From Pseudomonas bijieensis (GTDB lineage Bacteria; Pseudomonadota; Gammaproteobacteria; Pseudomonadales; Pseudomonadaceae): 64,000 bases of DNA. The notes beneath the pieces are model-generated. The model saw nothing but the letters and a program-made list of their open reading frames with translations, had not been told where the DNA came from and ran no database searches. The translations under genes and the position numbers were made by a program. Every line of letters starts with the position of its first letter. Position 1 is the first letter of the stretch. Positions 26,886-36,071 of the stretch are shown piece after piece. The DNA lies in NCBI RefSeq assembly GCF_013347965.1, contig NZ_CP048810.1, positions 5,083,501 to 5,147,500 of the forward strand, given 5' to 3'.

Positions 26886-27893
26886 ATGGGTATTGATCTT
26901 CCGCTGATCTGGGCCGTGGTCATCATCTTCGGCATCATGATGTACGTGATCATGGACGGCTTCGACCTGGGGATCGGCATTCTCTTCCCCTTCGTCAAGG
27001 GTGAGCGCGACCGCGACGTGATGATGAACACCGTGGCGCCGGTCTGGGACGGTAACGAAACCTGGCTGGTGCTCGGTGGTGCCGGGCTGTTCGGGGCATT
27101 TCCGCTGGCTTATTCGGTAGTGCTTTCGGCACTGTACCTGCCGTTGATCCTGATGCTCATCGGGTTGATCTTCCGCGGCGTGGCCTTCGAATTCCGCTTC
27201 AAGGCCAAGGCCGAGAAGCGCCACCTGTGGGACAAGGCATTCATTGGTGGTTCGCTGACGGCCACTTTCTTCCAGGGGGTGGCGCTGGGGGCATTCATTG
27301 ATGGCTTCGAGGTGGTCAATCGCCAGTTCGCCGGCGGCTCCTTGGACTGGTTCACGCCATTCACGGTGTTCTGTGGCTTGGCGTTGATCGCCGCCTATGC
27401 GTTGCTTGGCTGCACCTGGCTGATCATGAAGACCGAGGGCAAGCTGCAAGAGCAGATGCATGACCTGGCGCGGCCGCTGGCGTTCGTGGTGTTGGCGGTG
27501 ATCGGTATCGTCAGCATCTGGACACCGCTGGCCCACGCGGACATCGCCGCCCGCTGGTTCACCCTGCCGAACCTGTTCTGGTTCCTGCCGGTGCCGATCC
27601 TGGTGCTGGTGACCATGTACGGCTTGTTCCGCGCGGTGGCGCGTAACGCCAACTACACGCCATTCATCCTGACCCTGGTGTTGATTTTCCTCGGCTACAG
27701 TGGCCTGGGCATCAGCCTGTGGCCGAATATCGTGCCGCCATCGATCTCGATCTGGGACGCCTCGTCACCGCCCCAGAGCCAAGGCTTCATGTTGGTCGGC
27801 ACGCTGTTCATCATTCCGTTGATCCTGGTGTACACCTTCTGGAGCTACTACGTGTTCCGCGGCAAGGTGACCCATGATGATGGTTACCATTGA
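26886..27893 (+). CDS. cioB: Cyanide-insensitive ubiquinol oxidase subunit II
   Basis: 335-aa integral membrane subunit of the bd-type oxidase, about eight or nine helices. Family marks include YVIMDGFDLGIGILFPFVK near the start, WDGNETWLVLGGAGLFGAFP and the C-terminal IPLILVYTFWSYYVFRGKV. A GGGGAA ribosome-binding sequence lies before the ATG, within the 3' end of cioA. Works as heterodimer with CioA. Confidence 0.95.
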   Translation: MGIDLPLIWAVVIIFGIMMYVIMDGFDLGIGILFPFVKGERDRDVMMNTVAPVWDGNETWLVLGGAGLFGAFPLAYSVVLSALYLPLILMLIGLIFRGVAFEFRFKAKAEKRHLWDKAFIGGSLTATFFQGVALGAFIDGFEVVNRQFAGGSLDWFTPFTVFCGLALIAAYALLGCTWLIMKTEGKLQEQMHDLARPLAFVVLAVIGIVSIWTPLAHADIAARWFTLPNLFWFLPVPILVLVTMYGLFRAVARNANYTPFILTLVLIFLGYSGLGISLWPNIVPPSISIWDASSPPQSQGFMLVGTLFIIPLILVYTFWSYYVFRGKVTHDDGYH

Positions 27894-27904
27894 GGACGTT
27901 GAGC

Positions 27905-28069
27905 ATGGCCAAACCTGACTTGAAGGACATCGAGGCCGCCGAACGCAAGCCGCTTTGGCAGCGGCTCGGCTGGCTGGCGCTGATCTGGGCCGGCAGTGTG
28001 CTGGCGTTGTTCATCGTCGCCAGCCTGATGCGGATGTTCATGAATGCCGCGGGGCTGACCACCCACTGA
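27905..28069 (+). CDS. Small CioB-linked membrane peptide (DUF2474-type, CydX-like)
   Basis: 54-aa protein with one transmembrane helix (LALIWAGSVLALFIVASLMR) after a charged N-terminus and a KPLWQRLGW segment, ending GLTTH. It starts 12 bp after the cioB stop with GAGGACGTTGAGC in front of the ATG. Short single-helix proteins in this position (CydX/CydH and DUF2474 types) stabilise bd oxidases; the same role is inferred here. Confidence 0.85.
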   Translation: MAKPDLKDIEAAERKPLWQRLGWLALIWAGSVLALFIVASLMRMFMNAAGLTTH

Positions 28070-28075
28070 TTTCCC

Positions 28076-28100
28076 TGTGGGAGCAAGCTTTGCGCCCACA
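28076..28100. repeat. REP-like hairpin after cioAB
   Basis: TGTGGGAGCAAGC followed by an imperfect complement ending GCGCCCACA. It lies 7 bp after the cio accessory gene and before the convergent rlmG, so it probably ends transcription. Confidence 0.7.
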
Positions 28101-28109
28101 GAGGACGAT

Positions 28110-29234
28110 TTATTTCCGGGCTTTGAGTATCACGAACTTCGGCGTGGCGGCCACTTGTTCGACGCCTCGGAACAACCGCGCCAGTTTGCTGTGGTAGCCC
28201 AGGTGCCGGTTGCCGACGATGTACAGCGCGCCACCCACCACCAACGCTTCGCGAGCCTGCTGGAACATTCGCCAGGCGAGGAAATCGCCCACCACTTGCT
28301 GCTGGTGGAAAGGCGGATTGCATAACACCACATCCAGCGACTGCGCCTCTTGTCCCGCCAGGCCATCGCCGGCCCGGATGATCACTTCCCTATCGCCCAA
28401 GGCCGCACGCCAGTTCTCGGCGGCCGATTGCACGGCCATATACGACTCGTCCACCAGGGTGTAGTGGGCGTCGGGGTTTTGCAGGGCACTGGCGATGGCG
28501 AGCACGCCGTTGCCGCAGCCCAGGTCCGCGACACGGGCTGTCCCGAGGTTTTTCGGCAGATGTGGCAGGAACGCGCGGGTACCGATGTCCAGGCCTTCGC
28601 GGCAGAACACGTTGGCATGGTTGAGCAGTTCGATCTTCGGTTCGTCCAGCCAGTAACGCGTGGGGTAGGGCGATACGCTGGGCGGCTTGGCTTGCGGCGT
28701 GGCGATCAACAGGCGGGCTTTTTTCTGCGCCAGGGAGGCCTGCACCGGGCCAATATAGCGCTCCAGCAAATCGCCGGCGGCCCGCGGCAAGTGCTTGATC
28801 ATGGCCCCGGCAATCACCTGGGCGCCTGGTGCCAGTTGGCCTTGCAGGCGAATCAGCTGTTCCTCCAGCAGGGCCAGGGTTTTCGGTACTTTGACCAGGA
28901 CACGATCGAATGGGCCGGTCGGGGGCTCGCTGGCAGGCAACGTCGGCACCGCATCGAAGGGGCGACCGTTGCGCACCAGGTTTTTCTCCAGCGCCTGCAA
29001 TGCCAGGAAGGAATCATTGCTGCTGGTTACTTGGACCTTGCCGGCCAGGCTGGCCGCCAGGGCGCCGAAGCCGTCATTGAGCACCAGGACCCGAGTCTGC
29101 GCGCTCGGCTGTTGTTCGGCCAGGTACGCGAGCAGGTATTCATCGGCCGCATCGAAGGCTTGCAGTGGTTCGTTCTGCTGTTCGGGTTGGCGGATCAGGT
29201 CGAGTTGGGCGAAGGGGCTGTCGAGCAGGGGCAT
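28110..29234 (-). CDS. rlmG: 23S rRNA (guanine-1835-N2)-methyltransferase
   Basis: 374-aa SAM-dependent rRNA methyltransferase of the RlmG/RsmC group: an inactive N-terminal methyltransferase-like half and a catalytic C-terminal half. The C-terminal half shows VADLGCGNGVLAIA (SAM-binding) and VVLCNPPFHQQQ (NPPF catalytic motif). Modifies G1835 of 23S rRNA. Convergent with the cio operon. Confidence 0.92.
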   Translation of the reverse strand: MPLLDSPFAQLDLIRQPEQQNEPLQAFDAADEYLLAYLAEQQPSAQTRVLVLNDGFGALAASLAGKVQVTSSNDSFLALQALEKNLVRNGRPFDAVPTLPASEPPTGPFDRVLVKVPKTLALLEEQLIRLQGQLAPGAQVIAGAMIKHLPRAAGDLLERYIGPVQASLAQKKARLLIATPQAKPPSVSPYPTRYWLDEPKIELLNHANVFCREGLDIGTRAFLPHLPKNLGTARVADLGCGNGVLAIASALQNPDAHYTLVDESYMAVQSAAENWRAALGDREVIIRAGDGLAGQEAQSLDVVLCNPPFHQQQVVGDFLAWRMFQQAREALVVGGALYIVGNRHLGYHSKLARLFRGVEQVAATPKFVILKARK

Positions 29235-29415
29235 GGCTGGGGACTCTGGAGATCAACGAATGTCCCGCTGCCTGGAGGTAGGTGTCTGTGCGGGACCGCC
29301 TGAATGAACTGCGTCGCGTGCAAGAAGCGGCATCATTCAAGTGGGACCGTAAATGGTACGTTTTTTTGTTGCACATTACTCGCAGGTTTTCAGCCTGACG
29401 CTGCCACTCCACTGT

Positions 29416-30129
29416 TCAGATCACATGGATCTGGGCCGCTTTTGCCACCGCTGAAATTTTATTGCTGACGTTCAGTTTCCGCATGCAGCTGCACACATGG
29501 AAGTTCACGGTTCGTTCGGAAAGACAGAGAATCCTGCCCACTTCCGACGCTGTCTTGCCTTCGGCAGACCACCTCAACACTTCGATCTCTCTGGGCGACA
29601 GGTGGTATTTGGGCTTGACTGCCAGGGCGTCAGACAATTTTTTGCTGGCGAGTACGTGCAGCCTTTGACTGGCGAAGATGGCATAGCCGAGATTTGCGTA
29701 GTGTTCCTCGATATCAATGGGGCAATGACTCCGGGCCAGGCTGAACAGGCTGCAACGTGACCCCTGGTCATCATGAACGGCTTGGGTCCAGCCGTACTTG
29801 AGTCCCTGTCGATTAAGTTCTCGCCATAACTTGGGGGCCTGAGCGAAAACAGTCTCATCCCATAAGATAGGGAGCGGTGATTGATTGCAATGTGCTACTA
29901 ATGGATCGTTCGATGCATAGCCATTCTGTTCATAAAGTCTGTCCCACCCATAAGGGTAGTTATTGAGGTTCACCTTGCTGGTGTGCTTGTCGGGGCTTCC
30001 GAGATAGGCTGCAAATGCGCAATATTCAAATCCCTGATTGTTAAAGAAATTCAGGACCAGACGATAGGCCGTCTGCAGGTCTTTTTCACAAGACAACTTT
30101 CTCAATAGCAAGTCCTTCCACTTTTCCAT
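29416..30129 (-). CDS. LuxR-type quorum-sensing regulator (solo)
   Basis: 237-aa transcription factor with an N-terminal acyl-homoserine-lactone-binding domain and a C-terminal LuxR helix-turn-helix (LSPREIEVLRWSAEGKTASE then LSERTVNFHV). All key ligand residues are present in the right spacing: W62, Y66, D75-P76 and W90, corresponding to TraR W57, Y61, D70-P71 and W85. The ATG at 30129 is chosen because AGGAGAG lies just upstream; an ATG 14 codons earlier has no such site. No luxI-type synthase is in the window, so it is an orphan sensor. Its region is AT-richer than the surroundings. Confidence 0.9.
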   Translation of the reverse strand: MEKWKDLLLRKLSCEKDLQTAYRLVLNFFNNQGFEYCAFAAYLGSPDKHTSKVNLNNYPYGWDRLYEQNGYASNDPLVAHCNQSPLPILWDETVFAQAPKLWRELNRQGLKYGWTQAVHDDQGSRCSLFSLARSHCPIDIEEHYANLGYAIFASQRLHVLASKKLSDALAVKPKYHLSPREIEVLRWSAEGKTASEVGRILCLSERTVNFHVCSCMRKLNVSNKISAVAKAAQIHVI

Positions 30130-30421
30130 CGCTCTCTCCTGGGTTGATTCGTCCATGCGGATCCAATCCATGATGCGAAATTTCAGTGTAGGACTATTCT
30201 TAGTTTGTAGTGAGTTTTTTTTGATTTGCTTACATTGAGAGATGTTTAAAAAAATAAACTTTTTAATTAATTATTGCTACAGCTACTGCGGTTTTGTATA
30301 GGTTCGGTAAAGGTTTTTGCCGGTGGCGCGAAATTAGTGGTTAAAGTGCTATTGCTCACCGTTGGTGGTGGAGACGCCCGCTTTGCGGGACACTGTGAGT
30401 CTTGTCCCATTGGAGTGGCTC
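30130..30421. promoter_or_regulatory. Divergent, AT-rich luxR/fpr promoter region
   Basis: 292 bp between two divergent starts. The part at 30180-30300 is strongly AT-rich (runs of A and T around 30246-30275), unlike the GC-rich genome. No clear lux-box dyad is visible. GGAG at 6 nt before 30422 is the fpr ribosome-binding site. Confidence 0.5.
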
Positions 30422-31198
30422 ATGAGCGACAGCGCAGAGAAGTTCACCCGCCAGACCCTGCTCGATGTCCAGCCGTTGACATCTCATTTGTTTACTTTGC
30501 GTACGACCCGGGATCGCGGCTTTCGCTTCCGGGCGGGTCAGTTTGCCCGGCTGGGGGTTGTCAAGGCGGACGGGAGCACCGTCTGGCGGGCGTATTCCAT
30601 GGTGTCTTCGCCGTTCGACGAGTTCCTCGAGTTCTTTTCCATCGTGGTTCCCCATGGTGAGTTCACCAGTGAACTCAGTCGCTTGCAGCCGGGTGACGAA
30701 CTGCTGGTGGAGCGGCAGGCCATCGGCTACCTGACACCGGATCGTTTCGTCGACGGTCGGGATTTATGGCTGCTGTCCACGGGGACGGGGGTGGCGCCGT
30801 TTCTTTCGATCCTCCAGGATTTTGAGGTCTGGGAGAAATTCGAGCGGATCATCCTGGTGTACAGCGTGCGCGAAGCACGAGAGCTGGCGTATCAGGAGTT
30901 GATCAAGGACCTGACCCAGCGCGACTACCTGGCCGAGTACGCTCATAAGTTTCGTTTCATTGCGACCGTCACCCGCGAGCAGCATCCAGGGGCGCTCAAT
31001 GGGCGGATTACCACGCTGATCGAAAATGGTGAGCTGGAGCGAGTGGCCGGTGTAGCGCTGACGCCGGAGCATTCGCGAGTGATGTTGTGTGGCAACCCGC
31101 AAATGATCGACGACACGCGCAAGTTGCTCAAGGCCAGGGGGCTGCAACTGAGCCTGACCCGTCGGCCAGGCCAAGTGGCGGTGGAAAACTACTGGTAG
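30422..31198 (+). CDS. fpr: Ferredoxin/flavodoxin--NADP+ reductase
   Basis: 258-aa bacterial-type FNR transferring electrons between NADPH and ferredoxin or flavodoxin, used in oxidative stress defence. FAD is bound by RAYSMVSSP, NADP by STGTGVAPFLSIL, and the C-terminus ends VENYW as expected for subclass I bacterial FPR. The ATG at 30422 has GGAG at good spacing; the upstream open frame is not homologous. In other Pseudomonas a LysR gene (finR) stands here; in this strain the divergent neighbour is a LuxR solo. Confidence 0.95.
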   Translation: MSDSAEKFTRQTLLDVQPLTSHLFTLRTTRDRGFRFRAGQFARLGVVKADGSTVWRAYSMVSSPFDEFLEFFSIVVPHGEFTSELSRLQPGDELLVERQAIGYLTPDRFVDGRDLWLLSTGTGVAPFLSILQDFEVWEKFERIILVYSVREARELAYQELIKDLTQRDYLAEYAHKFRFIATVTREQHPGALNGRITTLIENGELERVAGVALTPEHSRVMLCGNPQMIDDTRKLLKARGLQLSLTRRPGQVAVENYW

Positions 31199-31240
31199 GC
31201 TGATGTCGATCAGTTGGGGGTATGGCTGTGACCGACTGGT

Positions 31241-31654
31241 TCAGGGCCGTTCGTTCTGAGCCTTGAGCAGGTCGCGAATCTCGGTGAGCAGCAATTCTTC
31301 CTTGGTTGGAACGGGAGGCGCGCTAGGGGCTACGGCTTCTTCGCGCTTGAGGCGGTTGATGGCCTTGACGCCCATGAAAATGGCGAACGCCACGATGATG
31401 AAGTCTATGGTGCTCTGGATGAATTTACCGTAGGCCAGTACCACGGCAGGTGCATCACCTTGGGCTGCCTTGAGGGTGATGGCCAGGTCACTGAAGTCCA
31501 CCCCACCGATCAGCAGGCCAATTGGAGGCATGACCACGTCGCCAACGAATGACGAAACGATCTTGCCAAAAGCGGCACCGATGATGATCCCGACGGCCAT
31601 GTCGACGACATTGCCCTTGACCGCGAAGGCCTTGAACTCGCTTAGCACGCCCAT
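31241..31654 (-). CDS. mscL: Large-conductance mechanosensitive channel
   Basis: 137-aa inner-membrane osmotic safety valve. N-terminal amphipathic helix and helix 1 read [20 protein letters not shown] followed by [21 protein letters not shown], diagnostic of MscL. Helix 2 ([18 protein letters not shown]) and a charged C-terminal bundle ([13 protein letters not shown]) follow. Normal length. Confidence 0.97.
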   Translation of the reverse strand: MGVLSEFKAFAVKGNVVDMAVGIIIGAAFGKIVSSFVGDVVMPPIGLLIGGVDFSDLAITLKAAQGDAPAVVLAYGKFIQSTIDFIIVAFAIFMGVKAINRLKREEAVAPSAPPVPTKEELLLTEIRDLLKAQNERP

Positions 31655-31833
31655 GAGTTATTCCTTGTGACAGATGAAAGATGAGTGGCAGTGTAAATCA
31701 GCCTAGCGAGTCCCGCTCGAAACACCGGCTTACAAAGCTTCAGTTATCGACCCGGCCCTGGGGGAAAAGTTTTCAAAGTGCCATCAATCGCGCGTGATAC
31801 GCGGTTTTAGCATAGCCCCCCATAACGTTTTTT

Positions 31834-31859
31834 CTATCGATGCGGTACGGCATTTCTAT
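31834..31859. promoter_or_regulatory. Possible OxyR half-sites upstream of katB
   Basis: CTAT at 31834-31837 and 31856-31859, spaced 22 bp as in the OxyR pattern ATAG-N7-CTAT-N7-ATAG-N7-CTAT. The two intervening ATAG elements are not conserved. It lies about 80 bp before the katB start. Weak evidence. Confidence 0.25.
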
Positions 31860-31936
31860 TTAGGTTTTCCTTTTTCGAGCACTAGCCTCTGGATGGCGCA
31901 CATGGATGCGCTCTATAACATCAGAGGAACACGCCT

Positions 31937-33478
31937 ATGAATACTTCCTTCGGCTACGGGCCTTATTCCCATCGCCGCGCTTTTTTTGTGCTGACCGCGA
32001 GCCTCTTGTCCTTGTCGGTCAACGCGGCCACCCTGACCCGGGACAACGGTGCGGCTGTCGGCGACAACCAGAACTCGCAAACGGCGGGCCCCAACGGCCC
32101 AACCCTGTTGCAAGACGTGCAGTTGATCCAGAAGCTCCAGCGCTTTGACCGTGAACGCATCCCCGAGCGCGTGGTGCATGCCCGTGGTACCGGCGCCCAT
32201 GGCACATTCACGGTGTCCGACGATCTCAGCGACCTGACCAAGGCCAAGGTCTTTGCCGCAGGCCAGGTCACGCCAGTGTTCGTGCGTTTTTCTGCCGTGG
32301 TACACGGCAATCATTCGCCGGAAACCCTGCGCGACCCCCGTGGTTTTGCCACGAAGTTCTACACCGCCGACGGTAATTGGGACTTGGTGGGTAACAACTT
32401 TCCGACCTTCTTCATTCGTGATGCCATCAAGTTTCCAGACATGGTCCACGCCTTCAAACCCGACCCGCGGACCAATCTGGACGATGATTCACGTCGTTTC
32501 GATTTCTTCTCCCATGTACCAGAATCGACCCGCACTCTGACCGAGTTGTATTCCAACTCCGGGACCCCGGCCAGTTACCGTGAAATGGACGGTAACGGCG
32601 TGCATGCTTACAAACTAGTTAATGCCAAGGGCGAAATTCATTATGTGAAGTTTCATTGGAAAAGTTTGCAGGGGCTGAAAAACCTCGATCCGAAAGAAGT
32701 TGTGAAAGTTCAGGGTCAGGATTACAGCCATATGACAAACGATCTGGTGGCTCATATTAATAAGGGCGACTTCCCGAAGTGGGACTTGTACGTCCAGGTA
32801 CTGAACCCACAGGACCTTGCCAAGTTTGACTTCGACCCACTGGACGCGACCAAGATCTGGCCGGGTGTGCCTGAGCGAAAAGTCGGGCAAATGGTCTTGA
32901 ACCGCAATCCGGCGAATGTCTTCCAGGAAACCGAACAGGTGGCCATGGCGCCGGCCAATCTTGTGCCGGGTATCGAACCTTCCGAGGACCGTCTGCTCCA
33001 GGGGCGAGTCTTTTCCTACGCCGACACGCAGATGTACCGGATAGGCGCCAATGCCCTGCAATTGCCGATCAATGCCCCCAAGGTGGCAGTGAACAACGGT
33101 AACCAGGACGGTGCGATGAACCCGGGCAGCACCAGCACCGGCGTGAACTATCAGCCAAGTCGCCTGACCCCTCGTGAAGAGCCGCAAGCGGCACGCTACA
33201 GCCAGACTGCGCTGACCGGCAGTACCCAGCAGGCGAAGATCCAGCGTGAGCAGAACTTCAAGCAGGCCGGTGATTTGTATCGTTCGTTCAGCAAGAAAGA
33301 GCGTGATGACCTGATCGAAAGCTTCGGCGGCTCTTTGGCGACCACCGATGACGAGAGCAAGCACATCATCCTGTCGTTCCTCTACAAGGCTGACCCTGAG
33401 TACGGCACTGGCGTGGCCCGTGTCGCCAAAGGCGACCTGGCCCGGGTCAAGGCCCTGGCGGAAAAACTGAGCGACTGA
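31937..33478 (+). CDS. katB: Secreted catalase
   Basis: 513-aa monofunctional haem catalase with an N-terminal signal peptide (RRAFFVLTASLLSLSVNA). The distal His region reads RVVHARGTGAHGTF, the Asn region VGNNFPTFFIRDAIKFPD, and the proximal haem Tyr lies in RLLQGRVFSYADTQMYRIG. It detoxifies peroxide in the periplasm. The neighbouring ankyrin gene reproduces the katB-ankB operon of P. aeruginosa, where AnkB is needed for full catalase activity. Confidence 0.93.
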   Translation: MNTSFGYGPYSHRRAFFVLTASLLSLSVNAATLTRDNGAAVGDNQNSQTAGPNGPTLLQDVQLIQKLQRFDRERIPERVVHARGTGAHGTFTVSDDLSDLTKAKVFAAGQVTPVFVRFSAVVHGNHSPETLRDPRGFATKFYTADGNWDLVGNNFPTFFIRDAIKFPDMVHAFKPDPRTNLDDDSRRFDFFSHVPESTRTLTELYSNSGTPASYREMDGNGVHAYKLVNAKGEIHYVKFHWKSLQGLKNLDPKEVVKVQGQDYSHMTNDLVAHINKGDFPKWDLYVQVLNPQDLAKFDFDPLDATKIWPGVPERKVGQMVLNRNPANVFQETEQVAMAPANLVPGIEPSEDRLLQGRVFSYADTQMYRIGANALQLPINAPKVAVNNGNQDGAMNPGSTSTGVNYQPSRLTPREEPQAARYSQTALTGSTQQAKIQREQNFKQAGDLYRSFSKKERDDLIESFGGSLATTDDESKHIILSFLYKADPEYGTGVARVAKGDLARVKALAEKLSD

Positions 33479-33503
33479 TTCACAGTCCGGCAAGTGCATA
33501 GCC

Positions 33504-33590
33504 TGTGGGAGCAAAGCTTGCTCGCGAAGCAGGCGCTGCGGTCTGAATCCAGACCGAGTTGTCTGCGTCGCGGGCAAGCATGCGCCCACA
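33504..33590. repeat. Degenerate REP inverted pair inside katB-ankB
   Basis: TGTGGGAGCAAAGCTTGCTC at 33504 and an imperfect inverted copy (GCGGGCAAGCATGCGCCCAC) ending about 33590, between katB and ankB. The hairpin may reduce ankB expression or stabilise katB mRNA. Confidence 0.75.
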
Positions 33591-33612
33591 GTCGTATGCC
33601 AGAGGAGACATC

Positions 33613-34164
33613 ATGATGCGCAGATTCCTTTTATCGATGCTTGCGATCTGGTCAATGAGCGTACTGGCCGATCAGCCAATACCCACTGAGCCGGCGGTCG
33701 TACAGGAACAGTTGCAAAACTATTATTTCGACGCCGCTCGCCGCGGCGATGTGCCGATGCTCGATACCTTTATAGAGGCCGGTTACTCGTTGGATACCCG
33801 GGATGAAAAGGGCTACACCGCGCTGATTCTGGCGGCCTATCACGGCCACGGCCCGGCGGTGGAGCGGCTGCTGGCGGCAGGGGCCGATGCCTGTGCCCAG
33901 GACAAACGCGGCAACACAGCGTTGATGGGCGCCATTTTCAAGGGCGAAGTGCAGATTGCCCGGCGTCTGCTGTCCACCGATTGCAGTCCGGACCAACGCA
34001 ATGGTGCCGGGCAGACCGCAGCGATGTATGCCGGTCTGTTCAAGCGTGATGAATTGCTCGACGCCTTGAAGGCCAAGGGCGCCGACCTGGAGGCCAAGGA
34101 TCCGTTGGGCAATACCGCGATGGGACTGGCCAAGGGTGAAATCAGAATGCCGGCCCCTCAGTGA
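33613..34164 (+). CDS. ankB: Periplasmic ankyrin-repeat protein
   Basis: 183-aa protein with a signal peptide (MMRRFLLSMLAIWSMSVLA) and about four ankyrin repeats from residue 35 (for example DEKGYTALILAAYHGHGPAV and DKRGNTALMGAIFKGEV). AGAGGAGA lies 4-7 nt before the twin ATGs at 33613/33616. In P. aeruginosa AnkB supports KatB in the periplasm; same position here, about 135 bp after katB with a REP pair between. Confidence 0.9.
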   Translation: MMRRFLLSMLAIWSMSVLADQPIPTEPAVVQEQLQNYYFDAARRGDVPMLDTFIEAGYSLDTRDEKGYTALILAAYHGHGPAVERLLAAGADACAQDKRGNTALMGAIFKGEVQIARRLLSTDCSPDQRNGAGQTAAMYAGLFKRDELLDALKAKGADLEAKDPLGNTAMGLAKGEIRMPAPQ

Positions 34165-34206
34165 ACCTTCACTGGGCTATCATCGCGGTTTTGACCCGGA
34201 GTTCAG

Positions 34207-35574
34207 ATGGCCAAGGCAAAGCGCATGTACGGCTGCACCGAGTGCGGCTCGACCTTTCCCAAATGGGCCGGCCAGTGCAGCGAGTGCGGGGCCTGGAACA
34301 CCCTGACCGAAACCATGGTGGAGAGCGGCGGAGCGGCGGCGCCCACCGGTCGCACTGGCTGGGCCGGGCAGCAGGCGCAGATCAAGACCCTGGCCGAAGT
34401 CAGCGTCGAAGAAATTCCACGTTTCTCCACCGCGTCCGGTGAACTGGACCGCGTACTGGGCGGTGGCCTGGTAGACGGTTCGGTGGTGCTGATCGGCGGT
34501 GATCCGGGTATCGGCAAATCCACCATCCTGTTGCAAACCTTGTGCAACCTTGCCACCCGCATGCCGGCGCTGTATGTCACCGGCGAAGAGTCCCAACAGC
34601 AGGTCGCCATGCGCGCCAGGCGCCTGGGCTTGCCCCAGGACCAACTGCGGGTCATGACCGAGACCTGCATCGAAACCATCATCGCCACGGCACGCCTGGA
34701 AAAACCCAAGGTGATGGTGATCGACTCGATCCAGACGATTTTCACCGAACAACTGCAATCGGCCCCCGGCGGTGTGTCCCAGGTGCGCGAAAGCGCGGCG
34801 TTGCTGGTGCGCTACGCCAAGCAGAGCGGCACGGCGATTTTCCTGGTGGGCCACGTCACCAAGGAAGGTGCGTTGGCGGGGCCACGGGTGCTGGAGCACA
34901 TGGTCGATACGGTTTTGTATTTCGAGGGCGAATCCGATGGTCGCCTGCGTTTGCTGCGGGCGGTGAAGAACCGCTTCGGTGCCGTCAACGAACTGGGTGT
35001 GTTCGGCATGACCGACCGGGGCCTGAAAGAAGTCTCGAACCCTTCGGCGATCTTTCTGACACGAGCCCAGGAAGAAGTCCCCGGCAGTGTGGTCATGGCA
35101 ACGTGGGAAGGGACTCGCCCGATGCTGGTGGAAGTGCAGGCGCTGGTGGACGACAGCCATTTGGCGAACCCGCGCCGGGTCACCCTGGGCCTGGATCAGA
35201 ACCGGCTGGCCATGCTGCTGGCGGTGTTGCATCGACACGGTGGGATTCCGACTCATGACCAGGACGTGTTCCTCAACGTCGTGGGTGGGGTCAAGGTGCT
35301 GGAAACCGCATCCGACCTGGCGTTGATGGCGGCGGTCATGTCCAGTCTGCGCAACCGGCCGCTGCCCCACGATCTGTTGGTGTTCGGCGAAGTGGGGCTG
35401 TCAGGCGAAGTGCGGCCGGTGCCCAGTGGGCAGGAGCGGCTCAAGGAGGCGGCCAAGCACGGCTTCAAACGCGCCATCGTGCCCAAGGGCAACGCGCCGA
35501 AAGAAGCGCCGGCGGGGTTGCAGATCATTGCCGTGACACGCCTGGAACAGGCGTTGGATGCGTTGTTCGAATAA
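34207..35574 (+). CDS. radA: DNA repair protein RadA (Sms)
   Basis: 455-aa RecA-like helicase promoting branch migration in recombinational repair. An N-terminal C4 zinc finger (C-x2-C ... C-x2-C within the first 30 residues), Walker A GGDPGIGKST, the RadA-specific KNRFG motif, and a C-terminal Lon-protease-like domain (GEVGLSGEVRPVP) are all present. Full length. Confidence 0.97.
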   Translation: MAKAKRMYGCTECGSTFPKWAGQCSECGAWNTLTETMVESGGAAAPTGRTGWAGQQAQIKTLAEVSVEEIPRFSTASGELDRVLGGGLVDGSVVLIGGDPGIGKSTILLQTLCNLATRMPALYVTGEESQQQVAMRARRLGLPQDQLRVMTETCIETIIATARLEKPKVMVIDSIQTIFTEQLQSAPGGVSQVRESAALLVRYAKQSGTAIFLVGHVTKEGALAGPRVLEHMVDTVLYFEGESDGRLRLLRAVKNRFGAVNELGVFGMTDRGLKEVSNPSAIFLTRAQEEVPGSVVMATWEGTRPMLVEVQALVDDSHLANPRRVTLGLDQNRLAMLLAVLHRHGGIPTHDQDVFLNVVGGVKVLETASDLALMAAVMSSLRNRPLPHDLLVFGEVGLSGEVRPVPSGQERLKEAAKHGFKRAIVPKGNAPKEAPAGLQIIAVTRLEQALDALFE

Positions 35575-35598
35575 CACTGGCCATTGCGGAAGAAATGT

Positions 35599-35686
35599 AT
35601 GTGGGAGCAAAGCTTGCTCGCGATGCAGGCGACTCGATTTCGAAAGACCGCATCGCAGCCATCGCGGGCAAGCCTTGCTCCCACAT
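35599..35686. repeat. REP inverted pair
   Basis: ATGTGGGAGCAAAGCTTGCT plus CGCGATGC at 35599 and inverted partner GCATCGCAGCC...CCTTGCTCCCACAT ending at 35686, between the convergent radA and PilZ genes. Confidence 0.85.
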
Positions 35687-35714
35687 GGATCCCCGTGCCA
35701 AGGGGCGGAGCAGC

Positions 35715-36071
35715 TCAGATATGAATCAACGCCGCCAACTCCCGCTCCAGTTCATCATGATCGGCCAGGTTCAGCTCCACCAGTCGGCGCAGGTGGGCGA
35801 TGGAGTCCAGGTCGATATGCTCGCAGACGAAGCCCAGGTGGCCGTGGTCGTCGTGAGCCAACCGAACCTCCATCTGCACTTCCACCTCATTGCTCAGGTG
35901 AATGTCGGCAGTAAAGGTTTTCTCGGGATTACCCAGCCAGGGCTCGGGCTTTTCGATCAGCAGGCCCTTGAGGGACAGGTCCAGCAGCTCCACCGGCCAT
36001 TTGTATGGGGGCTGGCTCAGTTCGGTCCTGGCATGGAATTCGATTCGTACGAAGCGGCGACGATCGCTCAT
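35715..36071 (-). CDS. PilZ-domain protein (cyclic di-GMP receptor)
   Basis: 118-aa stand-alone PilZ protein. The c-di-GMP-binding residues are visible as RRRFVR at the N-terminus (RxxxR) and DLSLKG (D/N-x-S-x-x-G) about 30 residues on. It would bind c-di-GMP and act on motility, exopolysaccharide or adhesion. The ATG at 36071 follows AGAGGG at proper spacing and matches the family start MSDRRRF. Confidence 0.88.
   Translation of the reverse strand: MSDRRRFVRIEFHARTELSQPPYKWPVELLDLSLKGLLIEKPEPWLGNPEKTFTADIHLSNEVEVQMEVRLAHDDHGHLGFVCEHIDLDSIAHLRRLVELNLADHDELERELAALIHI

Noticed and set aside
31834..31859. Full OxyR binding site upstream of katB
   Set aside because: Only two of four tetranucleotide elements match, so it is listed only as a weak candidate.
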